Source: Ophioceras dolichostomum (lineage: Eukaryota; Ascomycota; Sordariomycetes; Magnaporthales; Ophioceraceae). From it: a stretch of DNA of 64,000 bases. The notes under the pieces were generated by a model. It saw only the letters and a list, made by a program, of their open reading frames with translations, ran no database searches and was not told the DNA's origin. Below are positions 11,466 to 23,542 of this stretch, piece after piece. Numbering within the stretch: the stretch's first letter is position 1; the number at the start of each line of letters is the position of its first letter. Both the position numbers and the translations under genes were made by a program. The stretch covers positions 78,507 through 142,506 of the forward strand of contig PYST01000061.1 of the NCBI GenBank assembly GCA_003049485.1, read 5' to 3'.

Positions 11466-13484
11466 TGTTGGAGAGGTGACGGGTTCCAGCGGCCCGCTTC
11501 CAAGATCAGATGTTGGTCAGAGAAGCGGGTGGCGGCTGAAATGAAGAGAAACGTGGGATTCCGTATTCCCTTCCCTGCCTTGGCTTCTACTCAGCGCTCA
11601 CGCTGCAGCCGGCGATCCTCGGCGAGAGTCCAGGAACTGGAATGTTACAAAGTGGGCGGCGGCGGCCCAGCCTGTGCCAACAACAGGTTGGTGGTCGTGG
11701 AGAAGTGGATCGAGAATGGTGGGATCCGGGGTTTGGATACGGCAAGAACAACAATAATGTGGTAGTGAAAGAAACGTGAAGAATCAAGGCAATAATCAAG
11801 ATAATACAGTAGAATACGAGACTGGTGATGAGAGAGCGAAAGATGAGAAAGAACGGGAGGGATTTCCGCTGGCCTTTTGTCGGAGGAGCCCTTTGTGGCG
11901 ATCAACAACAGCCCTCTCAATCGTGTCCTTGCGACATGTCCTTCTCTCTTTCGGCCGTCGTAGATGGCCGGTCGTTGACTTTGATTATTGGACCACGACG
12001 GGATTCGGAAATCGGCAGGAAGAAAGTGACTGGAATTGTCGGTACAAGAGAACCAACGGCGATTCTTTTTGTTCTGTCTCTCTCCTTTCCTGTCGTGGAG
12101 GAGATGGCGTTGTGCGCTGATTTGCGCCTCTGCGGCGAAGTATTAGCGTGCAGGAGGCCCCGTAAGATGCCCCCTGGACCTCGTATCTGGCTAGGCCACA
12201 CAAGGCTTGCTGGGCGAGGGATAGGCGGGCGAGGCTCGCAGGTTGCACTAGCGTCGAGAGGTACAGGCGACAACACACTAACAAAAATCGAAGCTGTCGC
12301 TCTACTCCCGGCGGCGGCGAGGATCGTTCGACAATTGAGTTCTTCTGAAATCTTCGAACGAAATCTTCGAACAGAGCGCGCGAACTTTCGTCCGACCTGC
12401 TCACGCAAGGAGGGAGCACAACTAAAGGGGGAAAAAGGGGACGCACAGCGGCTGATCTTGGGATGGAGCTGGGAAAAGAAAGAGGGTCCAGCCAGCAAGG
12501 ATCATGCAGTCGGAAATGGTTGGCTGAACAACCAACCCCAGCAAAAAGGTGAGTGGATTGATCCAGCTCCGCCGCCAACACTCAAAAAATAGACTCGCTC
12601 CACAACCCAATTACCGCACCGAACCGTGACTACAAATGGCCAGGGACAGGACATGAAAGCCCGTCACAAATGGAAAACATCACAAAACAAAGTGGAAAGC
12701 AATTCGATTCTTGAAGGCGAGGCTTAACAGAAGAGGAATTACGGAGTACAGAGAAAAGAGATCTGGAGGAGCTGCCAAGAACTTAACCTCAAACCTCCCG
12801 CAGGATGCTGGCCCACTCTGTTTCTAAGATCTGAACACTGCCAACAGCTTCTTCTACCCGGGACTGCCCCTCCAGGTTGTCGCATTACATCATCGCCAAA
12901 ACCTTTTCGAGAGAAACACAAAGCATTCTATAACCTGGCGGTTAAATACCTCTTTGAGAATTGAAGCTTTTCTTTTTCTCTCCTCCAGCCGTCTCAACTT
13001 GCGATGACATGACAGGAGGGTCTGTGGAAGTTCACGCAGAGAGCGAACGGATGACAGTGGAAAATTGGGCACGGAGCTGGCGCTGCGGCTGACAGTCCAT
13101 CACTCATCATCACCCAACCCCTCGTTTCACCACCATGCGCTCCCTTTTTGCGTGTGACCAAATTTGAACAGCACACCTGCCGTATTCCGTACCCGGGCCG
13201 GAAGTCCGGACAGACAGACACGAGTTACTTTTCCCCCCCTCGTCACCCACAGAAATGCAATCGAGTTTGTGCATCTACAGTACATATCTGCATGTCGCAA
13301 ACTGCGATGCGGGGGCCAGCCACGACGGTCCTTTCTCTCTGTCTTTGTGACTGTTGGAGAGTCACTCGTCGCACACTGACTGGCAGGCTGGGCACTCTGG
13401 CGCGGCAGTGCTTCCGGACGACCCTGATGCCGGGCGCCAAAAGAGCGCAGCATCGCCGCGTCCACCCTGCGGATCGACCCGGAA

Positions 13485-13529
13485 CCCAGGAACCATCATC
13501 CCAGGAACCATCATCCCAGGAACCATCAT
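13485..13529. repeat. three exact copies of a 15-bp tandem repeat
   Basis: CCCAGGAACCATCAT occurs three times head to tail without mismatch. The unit length keeps any frame open through it, which explains overlapping open frames here; I see no coding context. Confidence 0.95.
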
Positions 13530-13887
13530 CAACCGCCACCCGCCGCCAACTCTAGTTGTCGAGACCAAAAACAAAAGAACAGAATCCCTTCGAAATGCTC
13601 AGCCGGCAGATTCAAAGGCCACATACACCACATACATGGTTCTGGGGCTCGTACCTGTGCCGGACCCGCATTTCCGCGTCCTTCGATATGAGTCTGGCGG
13701 GAGATCTCTCCGGAAGTGGGGGAAGCCAAGACGGTGGTGGATCTTTTGGGGCTCTTTCTTGTCTTGTCTTTTCTTATGTTGACGACAGCATCCTCCGGAG
13801 CCGACACGGGACCTCTTGGAAATCGTTTCTGATTTCCTCCTGTCCTCGCTTCTCTGTGGTCCCAGGGATTTCGCGTATCTAACATCC

Positions 13888-13935
13888 AAGCCCGTCGTCA
13901 AGCCCGTCTTATCAAGCCCGTCGTAAGACGGGCTT
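13888..13935. repeat. perfect 12-bp inverted repeat with direct copies of AAGCCCGTC
   Basis: Arms 13900-13911 (AAGCCCGTCTTA) and 13924-13935 (its exact reverse complement) flank a 12-nt loop. The loop and the upstream flank each carry a further AAGCCCGTC, so the motif occurs three times directly and once inverted within 48 bp. The function is unknown. Confidence 0.9.
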
Positions 13936-14613
13936 CCCTTCTCCTGAGACCCAGCTCTTCTGCGGGCGTCTCCGGGCCCATGCGTCAGGCAAAAACGGCC
14001 AGTCGAAGTCCGCTGAGTGAAACAACGGACGGACTTACTCCCATTACCTTCCCTTATCTCCCTCTCCTGCATCGCTGCGGTCACCACTGCGGGTGGCGGT
14101 CCGACCGATACTCGAAATCCTCGAAAGACGGTCACGGTCCCGCCAAGAAGAGAGCGGAGCGATTCACCGCCGCGGTGAAGATTAATCCTTCGCTTTAGGC
14201 TATACACTACCAGGAATAACAAAATATGAATGAATCGGCCAAATTATGCTAGGTGGGGTATCTCGCGTCGAAAAACCACAGACTGTCCTGCCCTGCCCTG
14301 TCCCCAATGATACTGTAGTGATGATGTTGGTGAAAGTGTGCACAGAAACCAAAATGGGAAACGCCGTGTGATATGCCAATCAAGACAAACATATGGAGGT
14401 TGGTGAATGAGGGGTAACCGGTGAGTAGTGACGGCCTGCCCTTCAATTCTATCGTCCTCCTGAATCCTCTCTTTTTTTCCATTTCGCCATTGCTCATCCC
14501 TTCAGGTTGCTTCCTTGCCGTCTCGCGCACCAGTGGTCCCCCGTCCATGTGGTGATGGCCTCTGAAGTCGGTCTCTGGATCTTTGCTGATCCTCCGTGGG
14601 TCGGTCGTGCTCT

Positions 14614-15657
14614 TCAATCTTCGAGAAAGCGTCGCATGAGGAGGTTGAATCTTGTGTCCTCTGCCCGTATTACCTCGGGCGTTAGCCTGCTGAGATATCG
14701 CTTCGCAGCGTGACTCCAGGCATGTAGGACGAGCTGGTCCTCAAACAGGGCGCCGCCCGTATGCCGGATCGTCTCCTCCACCTCGAGGGCCTCGTCGGGG
14801 GTCAACAGCCCATGCAACCAGTCCACAGCGTCGACGGTCCACATCGGCCAGAAGAACACGCTGGGTGACACGGCGCACAGCTCGTCTGGATAGGAGCGCT
14901 CAAGCTCGCGCGGGAGCTCGACCGAGTGGTAGCTCCAGCGGTTGCGGTCGAACGAGTCGTACATGGAGAGCCAGCGTGACACGAACGGGGCACCTTTCTT
15001 GGACAGGATTACAGCATTGGTCAGTCCGGCACGGTTGCCGCCTTCGTGGCCCATGACGACGTCGCGATTGCCCTGCAGCATGTGGTCCATCGGCCGGAGA
15101 GCGAACGCATCGGCGTCCAGGTAGGTGCCTCCTTCCTGGTCGAGCACGGTCAGTCGCAACACGTCGGCCATGTGCGCGACGTCCCAGGTCTCCGGGTCCA
15201 AGTCGAGGAAAGGGCCCAGGTAGCTCGCCGGCTCGTGGTGGACGAGCGTGATGTTTGGCTCAAGGGCCTGTAGCCACGGGTCGGTGCGGTCGAGCACGGT
15301 GTAGTGCAACCTCAGTTCCGATGGCCGCAGCGAGATCAGGGCGGCGCGAATGGCGAGATACAGCGTGAAGCTGAAGGCGCCGTCACCCCGCGGACCCCAC
15401 ACAAAATGCACCGTCCGGGGGATGTCAGTCGTGACGTTCGCGGCATTGCGCCGTTGTATGGTGCCGTTGTAACACCGCGCCTCGTCCTCGGTCGGCCGGA
15501 AGTCGTACCGGGTGTATCCTAGCGTCCAGAGTATGGGTCTCCGGATGATGGGCCACACCTTATCCACCACCGGCTTCGGCTGCATGTATGCGAGAAGCGT
15601 GATACAGACAATGGCAACCACGACCCAGAGTTGGGCCAGGCGTCGGAGAATGACCAT
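14614..15657 (-). CDS. GT32-like, DXD-motif glycosyltransferase, type II Golgi membrane protein
   Basis: A single exon of 347 residues. A signal-anchor helix at residues 8-24 follows a short basic N-terminus, the layout of a type II Golgi enzyme. The catalytic region has IPRTVHFVWG at the start of the fold, then AHMADVLRLTVLDQEGGTYLDADAF, which carries the DXD nucleotide-sugar/metal motif (Asp181, Asp183) in the context usual for the Och1/capsular GT32 family. Potential N-glycosylation sites are present. The donor sugar and acceptor cannot be told from sequence; mannosyl or galactosyl transfer to glycans or lipids are both known in the family. The stop lies next to a region with no other gene. 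Confidence 0.85.
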   Translation of the reverse strand: MVILRRLAQLWVVVAIVCITLLAYMQPKPVVDKVWPIIRRPILWTLGYTRYDFRPTEDEARCYNGTIQRRNAANVTTDIPRTVHFVWGPRGDGAFSFTLYLAIRAALISLRPSELRLHYTVLDRTDPWLQALEPNITLVHHEPASYLGPFLDLDPETWDVAHMADVLRLTVLDQEGGTYLDADAFALRPMDHMLQGNRDVVMGHEGGNRAGLTNAVILSKKGAPFVSRWLSMYDSFDRNRWSYHSVELPRELERSYPDELCAVSPSVFFWPMWTVDAVDWLHGLLTPDEALEVEETIRHTGGALFEDQLVLHAWSHAAKRYLSRLTPEVIRAEDTRFNLLMRRFLED

Positions 15658-18406
15658 TTTGCCTCAAGGTCACCTGCCTGGCTGCATGAGGGCGACAACG
15701 GCTGGCGTTATTTGACGTGTGTGCGTGCGCGGCTAGCTACTGCTTCACCCAACATGCACTAGACACGGCATGGAGCGCGAATGCAAGAAGGGAGAACGGA
15801 AGAAAAAAAAGGGAGGGCGTGCAAGGTGGGAGCTATGGGCTCCGGGGCTGAAGATATATAGGCGAGAACGCGATCTGCTCGCGTTGTGTTGGGCGGGAGG
15901 GGATCAGATAAGGATGGGCGTGTCGGAAGAGGAGGGTGAAGAAAGCGAGCGGAATGAGGGAACGCGAGGGATAAAGGCTCGAGATGAGTGAGTGAATGTT
16001 CCAGACCGCTGGGAGTAGCCCAAAAAAAGATGTCAACCGGTGTGTGGAGGGGTGCGAGGAGGAAGCAGGTCGAAAAATGTGAGCTGGTGCTCTTATTACT
16101 ACGTATTTTTATTTTTATTTCTTTTTTCAGGGTTCCGAAAGGGGCGACGGTAGCAACGAGGAAGGCAGTCCCACCAGAATTCGCCCTCGCACTGCCTTGC
16201 ACTCACATCAGTTAGACTCGGGAGGCGGATGTCGGAATAAGGTCACAGGGGGGGAAATTAAAGTGAGACTTATCAACCCGGGGAAGGAACAGAGGGTTTC
16301 TCTCATCAGCACGTCCACAGGGATTGATGAATGACCGAGTCGCACCAGATGCCAGGCAGACGGATACCAACATGGCCTCAGTCAATCCATGGTTCTTCCG
16401 CGCATTTCGCTTTACCAACCGTAATCGCAACCGCTGCACAAGTCCCGTCAATATTATCAGTGATGTCTTTCCACATCCCGTGTTCCGCACTTCCTGTACA
16501 AGTACTTCCCCGTTTCAGATGAACCAATGCTGGGGTTCAGGGAGGTCGTCATGAGGCCGCTCCCGCTGTGTGGTAGGTGACACTTCCTTCAGCCCACTGC
16601 GGCTGAGGGCAGTTGCATGCCTTTCCGCGGTCCAGAACTCCCATCTAGCCTCATCGGGCCACTTCTCACCCTTGCACACAACCCCTTTTTTTCCAATTAG
16701 CTGCAGACAGATCATGCAAGTCCGTTTCTTTGCAATCTTTTACCATCCTTCAAAATGAAGGGTCCTCGCTCCGGACGCGGTCGAATTTAAAGAAGAAGAA
16801 AAAAAAAGTGCGCTTAGGACGTGGTTCCTAGGCCGCACACTTCTCTCAGGGATCCACGACTTCGTATGCTCCCAAAGGTCAGAGCCAGCCATCGCATCCA
16901 TTCAGGCATCCTCTCCTGATGCCCTCGTTGGGGGTGGCCCGGCATGCCTCTTTGGGGCGTGTGGTTGCATTTCGCACGCGCCCTCATCCCATCTGTCATC
17001 CTGGAGCCACAGGTGCAGTGCACCATCTCACCTCTTCACTTTCATCAAGCATGAGCCAGCCAGCCAACCACCTGAGACATGGGAACAACGGTGCAAGAAT
17101 GTGGCGCACGCAGATTGGGTTTGCCATCGTTCGCAGAGCCTGGCAAACGAATTGGCACAGAGTCACGGAAGTAACAGGCGAGCCGATTTTCGTATGTACA
17201 GGTACGGATACATACACCATCGAGGACGGAAGGGATTGTGAGATTGGTGCTGGCCACCTTTGGAGACACTCGAGGCCAGGCAGGTCGGACAAAGCCGAGT
17301 CTGGCACCTGCCATCTGAATGTATGCGTCCGTCGCAACGACGAACGGGAATTCCCACGATCCACAATCTCAGATGGAAACGAATATTACGGGTGCTCCCG
17401 CCGATGCCGCGACCACTGTCGTTCAGGGCTTGAGATCGACCTTGGTCCGGGAATACAGTACATACGAACTGAAATTATTGGCGATCGATCGTCTTGCGCG
17501 AATGAACATGTACAGTACAGTACTTCAGGAGTGAGGAATGACCCGACCCACCTCCGGTCCAAAAATCCTCGTCCGTTGCGACAGTGGGAAAAAGAGCCGG
17601 ATGCGGGTAGCGATAGCGCCGATATCTTCGGTTGATGAATTGATTGATCAGGCTTGCCGAAGCGACCTCATGCGTTCACGAGCCAAGTCACTGCCCTCAA
17701 GACACACAATCAAGACTCCCAGCATTTCTTAACCCTGCTCTCGCCCAACAGAAGCCCCTGTTGAAGGATGGAGGAAAGAGAAGGATTTGCCTGTCACCGT
17801 TTCAACGGAGGTTGGCGGGAGCATTACGTTGTAAAAGCCCCGCTTACGTGGGACAACGACTACTGAACCGAGGCGCCGCCACTTTCCGTCTCAGCGGTCA
17901 GAAGCATCCTGATAGGCACGAACATGAGCAGAGGTTGTGCAGTTGAATGCAATTTTAATTGGTCAGGTTGGTGCCTGTTGGAAGACACCTGCGGTATGTA
18001 TGTACAATAATTAAACATTCCCCATCACGGGAGCGACTCTTGCAGGTATCGAAAAAAGAAAACCTTGATAGTGTAGTAGGGAAAAAGAGTTCATCTCTCT
18101 CTCACCTCAGAGTCTCACCTGACCATCCCCTAATGAACAATCAAATGCAAAGCTTAGGTTTTGAGTGTGGGACGCGAAAGGCAGACGAGAAAGGCAGAGC
18201 AAAGACGAAAACAAACGGTGGAGAACGACGACGAAAAAGCAGAGCTCGCAACGACCCGAGATTATCAGTATCATCATCATCATCATCATCAGCTATTCCA
18301 CCGAAACTCGACCTGCCTCGCCTCCCCAATTCCGATTCATATTCTCTCCCCCCATCTCGCCCCCGCAGCCCCGGCAGCCCCGGCAGCCTCGGCATCATGA
18401 TCCCGA
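15658..18406. other. long intergenic region
   Basis: About 2.7 kb. The left part is the promoter side of the GT32-like gene. An open frame at 16919-17635 (238 codons) has no recognisable domain and unremarkable codon use. A (TCA)n microsatellite lies at 18271-18291 near the 3' end of the SRA gene. I see no RNA gene. Confidence 0.5.
18271..18291. repeat. (TCA)7 microsatellite
   Basis: An uninterrupted TCA trinucleotide run just beyond the 3' end of the SRA-domain gene. Confidence 0.9.
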
Positions 18407-19861
18407 CTAGTACGGAACGTGAATGCGCTCGAAGTCGGCGACCTGAGCCGGAGACGGGGAGCTAACACAGATCTCCTCGAGGTCGCGCTGGCCCGGACAG
18501 CGCTCGAGCCTGAACTGCCAGTACCGGCCGCCCTTCTTGTTCTTGACGTCGCTGCGCTTCGACTTGATTTCGTAGAGCCCGTCGTACCGGATGCCGACCG
18601 ACGGCGCCCACTCGGATTTGCTATGGCTGCGGAGGACGCGGACGGGGTGGCTGGTGCGCCTGAGCGCGTTCGTGGCGTTGGATTCGATGGCCTTGTCGGG
18701 GTCCTCGTTCGCGTGGCTCTTCGACCCGGAGTAGTACAGCACGTTGCCGCTGTCGTGGTCGAGGTCGTCGTAGGTGCCGCTGACCACGATGGAGAAGGCA
18801 CCGGTCTTGACGCTGCCGCAGATTCCACCTTGGGAGCTGCCGTGGGCGCCGCGGACGAGCGCGACGAGTTGCGACGGGAACCACTGGCCCGGCTCGAGGC
18901 TGTTATGGCCGGAAACGGTGGCCGATATCTTGGCCACGAAGGGGTTTAGCCGGTACGAGATTCTGGGTCCCGGGTTCCGGACGACGCCGTGCATTATGCC
19001 GTGTACACCCCAGATGGGATGGTCTTTGGGAGGCGGCTTCATGGTCTCCAGGTCGTCAACATCTCGAACTGAGGAGCCATGTCTCCGGGCCGTGCCCGTT
19101 TGCGGCTCTGGCTCCGGCTCCGGCTCCGGCTCCACGTCCTCGGCCACGGCACCAAAGTCCACAGCTTCCCAGCCGTCGACGATAGACTTGAATCGATCGA
19201 TGATAAACTGCGGGTAGTTGTTTTCCCGCTTTTGAACAATGTCGAAGCAGCTCCGGATGCCTACCTCGTTCCAGAGCTTCGGGGTAATCTCGATCGTATC
19301 AAGGTACGCGACGAAAGATTTGAGCCTTTTCAGGTACGGTAACAACTCTTCGGCGTCGAGGTCGAGGTTAGGGTGTTTCTTGATCTGCACTTTCCACTCG
19401 GCAACGAGGGGGCGCCGCATGCCGACGATGAAGTTCTTGTTGGCGAGCTCGCTGGATCCTGGGGCATACACGACAATATCGTTGAAGTGCTCCCAGCGCC
19501 GGGGCTGCCTCGCAACGGGCTCCATAACAGCAGGTTCCATGTCGGCGGGCTCCACGGCTGCGGGCGTCATGGGAGCGGGCGCCATGGGTGGGGGCGCCAT
19601 GGCAGCAGGCTTTATTGCACCTGGTAGTTCGACCGGATCCTCGGGTACGCGCACCAATTCCATTTCTATTTCGTGAGGGCAATGATCAGCTTCAGTCAGA
19701 ATATCGTTGGTTGGGTTCGCCAACCAGCCAGCTGTCAAAAAGCTAGCCTTGAGGATGGGGTGTTGTGGCAGCTCACCAGTGTCGGCGTCATGCGCCGAAG
19801 TATCTTGGGCTTGCTCGATTGGATTGATTGGAGGGGATTGATCCCGAAGAGCGAAAGCCAT
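18407..19861 (-). CDS. SRA-YDG domain protein with N-terminal helical domain
   Basis: A single exon; starting at ATG 19861 (MAFALRDQ) gives 484 residues. The frame is open to an ATG at 19987, but those 42 codons have AT-rich, non-coding-like use. The C-terminal 200 residues show SRA-YDG features: HPIWGVHGIMHGVVRNPG, VVSGTYDDLDHDSGNVLYYS and GLYEI. SRA domains bind modified cytosine or DNA ends in UHRF1/SUVH-type proteins. A central helical stretch (LLPYLKRLKSFVAYLDTIEI then GIRSCFDIV) looks like a TFIIS-N-style bundle. The linkers carry Met-Ala-Pro/Met-Glu-Pro and Glu-Pro repeats. There is no RING, SET or methyltransferase domain. A chromatin or DNA-methylation reader role is inferred from the family. 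Confidence 0.8.
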   Translation of the reverse strand: MAFALRDQSPPINPIEQAQDTSAHDADTGELPQHPILKASFLTAGWLANPTNDILTEADHCPHEIEMELVRVPEDPVELPGAIKPAAMAPPPMAPAPMTPAAVEPADMEPAVMEPVARQPRRWEHFNDIVVYAPGSSELANKNFIVGMRRPLVAEWKVQIKKHPNLDLDAEELLPYLKRLKSFVAYLDTIEITPKLWNEVGIRSCFDIVQKRENNYPQFIIDRFKSIVDGWEAVDFGAVAEDVEPEPEPEPEPQTGTARRHGSSVRDVDDLETMKPPPKDHPIWGVHGIMHGVVRNPGPRISYRLNPFVAKISATVSGHNSLEPGQWFPSQLVALVRGAHGSSQGGICGSVKTGAFSIVVSGTYDDLDHDSGNVLYYSGSKSHANEDPDKAIESNATNALRRTSHPVRVLRSHSKSEWAPSVGIRYDGLYEIKSKRSDVKNKKGGRYWQFRLERCPGQRDLEEICVSSPSPAQVADFERIHVPY

Positions 19862-22800
19862 CGTTTGCTGCCTCCGTTTGGAAGTTGAGTTCGTGGGAGC
19901 GCGAATTCTTTTCTTTTCAGGTGTTCGTTTGTTGCATTGGCCTGTGGCCTTTTTGATATGGTTTTTCCCGAGCCTTGCTATCACCATGATCTCATATGCC
20001 GGACCTTAAAGTAGGTCCTTCCTTGTTGACGTGGCTGCCGAAGGAACAGACGTTAGTCGTGCTGGGTTGCAGTTGCCCGGCCGTTTGGGTCGAGGTTTCA
20101 AAAGCCACCTAAACTTCATGTGTTGCTTCCGGCCGCTACCGGCGAAGGAAACGGATCATGCGGCTCAGCGCCGGGGCCGGGCCACCAGCTCCACCGGCGG
20201 CCTCCGAGTGTACCAGACAATTGGGCAGGAGAGGAAGGGGAAAAACGAAGAAAACCCGGCTCCATCGGTGCAATTTTGCAAGTCACCACTGATTCAACGT
20301 CATCAATTGATTGAACATCCTCTCATTGCATTGTCGTGTCGCGGCGCACTCATTGCAAACAATATCTCAAACCACCATTCCGCCGACCGCGGAGCGAGGC
20401 GTGCCTCCTCAAATTAATGCTTCCTTAATTGAAGCACAGAGGAAACTACACACAATGATGCGCCGAATTAATTGAAATGGACAACGCCGTTGATCTAACT
20501 TACGCGGGACTTCACACAGGGTGCTCCTTTTCTACAGTATCTTGGGTTAGCAGTGGCAAAGTTGTGTGCTGGTAAGCTGCGTTGAGTGGTTGCGTTTCTT
20601 TTGGAAAAAGAAAAAAAAAAAAAAGAAAAAAATGGTTACAAATTAAACAAAGGAATCCGTCCCCTATTTATACCTGCAAAATTTACTTGCGGGGCGCCAA
20701 GGTTTAGCGACTTGTCAGAGAATCCTTAAGAACCCTGCAGCTTCAGCAGAACCTTACTGTGAAGTTGAGCATGGCGATAGCGAGCTTGTGTTGTGATGGC
20801 GCAGTATCTGATATCCGTTGCACAGAGGGAGAGAAGTTATATTCGCCAAAGCGCATTACGGACCAAGTTTCAGGTCCTGGCCGGCTTCCTGTGGTGAGAT
20901 TGAGTTTGCGAGGGCGCCGAGCTACGGGGCCGTTGGGGTCCCCGCAAAATGGGGGCCCGGACCCCCGTCCTGCCCCGAGTGGGGTACGGAAACCCGGGTC
21001 AAAGCCATATCGCTGCTCTTCGAACCCACGGCGCGTTAGGAATCCCGGTCGTGCTCGATCCGGGCAAGGGCTGGCTGCCGCCTGCATCGTCCGGCCATTT
21101 CTGAATTATGCTTCCACCTTCTTCTCAGGGGACTTGCGTGCACTGTTTCATGGTGCCAGCCACGAACCAGATGTTCCAAGCTCACCGAGAGAAATTGCAT
21201 CGGTCTCACCGGAGAGCGCAAGTACTACCACGCCGGAGGTTCGTCTGTGAAGCACAGCCTTCGACCGTGTGAATGGCAAAGACACCCCTAGACAAGCATG
21301 ACAGTAGTGCCGCAAGTTCAGTGACAAACAGATCCTCCTCCATGAGGCCACTAGCATGAAGCTCATCGCTGGAGGTTGTTTATTCGGCGATGGGGTGTGT
21401 GGTTGGCGAGACCTAGAACGAACTTTCGCCCGAGAAACGCGTACCTGGCTATCTAAGGAAGGTAGAGAGGGCTGCCTGGAGACACTGGAAGCCTTGAGGT
21501 CTGACCGCTGGAGTGGGGCAACAGTCATCGTGAGTTCATCCAGCATCAGCTGAAGCATCCATCCAGGATGCTTCTACTGCAAGTCCACTGATGCTCACGT
21601 CTAATACTCAGGACGTGCCGCTTTATCGACTCGCTGCCGCCTAGACACGTTCCAAACTAGACGGTGAAGCCCGGAGAGTCGAAGCATCGTCTGCCACAAA
21701 GACTCCTCCACGCACAACGTTATCGTCGACCTGGATGCCTATCAAGGTGAAGGCACCCATCGACTGGTCGATTGGGAGTATTGCCGGCTTCTTCTCAGCA
21801 GAATTCGAGTGCAGGTTTTTCGGTCACCCCGAGTCCTCGGTTGCGCTCAAGGGTGAAGAAGACGACAAGGATCAGTTGCTGGACATAGTGATCGAGAATA
21901 CGGGGGAACGAAGGAGAGTGATATGGTACAACACAGAAAGCGTCACCAGACCCTTTCTATCGCAGAAGGGCCTCGTCACCCCGCACAACCGTAGGTACCC
22001 ACGCACCTCGTTAACAGGACCAAGAAAGCTTCCAAGAGGCCTAGAGAGACTGAGATAAAATATTTCAGTGCATAACCAGTCTTCGCTGTACTTCGGCCGT
22101 TGGGAGTGGCCATCGAGGAGCTCGACGGTGAATGAACAGTAGAAGCCAAGGCGCAAACTACGACATGGAACCTTACAAATAGTTCAGCCCTATCTCGCAG
22201 CAAGGGCATGCAGCAGAGCCTCCTATGCGAAGGGCGGCAGCCGCCGACTTTAGAGATGTCGGGCGAGGGTGACGATACAGAGAGAAACTGGGCACTTGGA
22301 GGGGTGATTTTTATAGCGGGGGCGAAAGATGCGAGTCACAGACTCGCAGCTTCGAACCCACGGCCGCCCTGAAGTTTGTTGTCGAGACAAGATTGATGAC
22401 CAAGGCCTCATCAGTGGGCCGGCCCGCAAAATAAGGTGAGGAAGAAAGCTCTGAGGAGTCCTCCTAGTCAGATGCGACCGCACGTGAAGTGGTTTGCTTG
22501 GGACGAGTGCATCTACCGAACTCACACATCACAATCGCTATCTCAGCACCAGATGTTCGTCGTGGATACCCACTTGCTATGAATGATTGAGCATATATGC
22601 ACATATTAAGACCTTCCCTTTCGATCGAGGTTTTTCCAGGCTCGGCACTTTATTGTGCATTCGCATTGATTGCGGCTGCATGCCCAATGCTTTGGCAATC
22701 CGGCGCTACGGTTCAGCTTCTGGGGCCCCCCTGTTTCCAGTTTTCAGCCCTCGGAGCCACCAAGGGAAATTCACTCGCCCGCCGCCGCCCCCTCCTTTCA

Positions 22801-23542
22801 CCAGAGGAGAGAGAAAGGGCTAAAGTAGGCGGTACCACAGTAATCGTCCTCGAAAGAACAGGGGCTGGCCAGGCCTTTTGCCAAGTGCTGTCGGCGTCCG
22901 GCAGACCGGCACTCATTGAGGCAGATCATCGCTTGATTGCGATGCTTTCGCTTGGCCCGTACGTGCGAAAGGGGAACACCTGGGTGGGCGGCGGTGAGTG
23001 CCGCTTTGCTCGACTTGGCCTAACCCGTGCCCAGATGGGAGCTGAAAATCGCAAAAACGCCACGCCACGCAAGACCCAGTTCTCATTGGGTCTGCGTTGC
23101 TGGGGTTCACGATGATGGTGTGTGCCTGGCCCCTTGGCTGGCCCAGCCTGCCTTCGGGTTCGGAACCCGACGTGGGATTCGGTCCTCCTCCTTTCTCTCT
23201 TTTTCATTTCGAGGCACTTCTCCTCTTTCCTACATACAGTATCTCTTCATTGCAATTGCCTCTCTCGCGGCTCTTGCTCGGGTTGTGCCGTCTTGACTGC
23301 GTGGCGTTCCCAATCGATCGGTACAGCTTCGTGATCGCGGGCGACGAGAGAGCGTGGTGTTGTTGTTGTTTCCCGGCGTGGCACGACTCGGCCTGCGCCC
23401 AACCCACTGGAGCTGAACGAAGCACCTGGATTGATCTGCGCATTCTGACCTCCCAATTTCCCGCACCTCTCATCTTGCTGCTCTTTGTTCTCCCTCCCTC
23501 ATCGCGTGCCCGTGTCTTGCCTCCCAAAAACGCGAGTTCAAG
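19862..23542. other. gene-poor region with possible repeat or gene relics
   Basis: About 3.7 kb without a gene I can defend. Contents: the promoter side of the SRA gene; an A-rich tract near 20606-20632; a possible fragment at 21735-22058 plus 22065-22136 (about 110 codons, TGERRRVIWYNTESV, with a plausible GTAGGT...TTTCAG intron) that I cannot identify; a 15-bp word CTTCGAACCCACGGC shared at 21018 and 22350; and a perfect 8-bp-stem palindrome at 22330-22348. The right end is the promoter and 5' UTR of the next gene. Confidence 0.4.
22330..22348. repeat. 8-bp-stem palindrome beside a shared B-box-like word
   Basis: TGCGAGTC-ACA-GACTCGCA is a perfect stem with a 3-nt loop. Immediately 3' is CTTCGAACCCACGGC (22350-22364), also found at 21018-21032. 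Its reverse complement contains GGTTCGAA, a Pol III B-box core. No full tRNA folds here. Confidence 0.7.

Larger units (their letters stand above)
11466..14613. other. long intergenic region upstream of btgC
   Basis: About 3.1 kb with no gene I can support. It should contain the btgC promoter and 5' UTR at the left and the 3' end of the GT32-like gene at the right. Open frames such as 11825-12592 (255 codons) have no recognisable content. Two small structures are listed separately: a 15-bp tandem repeat (13485) and a perfect hairpin (13900). Confidence 0.5.

Noticed and set aside
11825..12592. 255-codon plus-strand open frame upstream of btgC
   Set aside because: No domain, no coding-like third-position bias, and it lies where the btgC promoter and 5' UTR are expected; minus-strand frames there are equally open.
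16919..17635. 238-codon plus-strand open frame
   Set aside because: Composition and residues look random, no motif is recognised, and competing frames exist on the other strand.
21735..22141. Possible two-exon gene fragment (about 110 codons)
   Set aside because: A plausible splice exists, but there is no recognisable family and no supporting flanking exons, so I mention it only in the region note.
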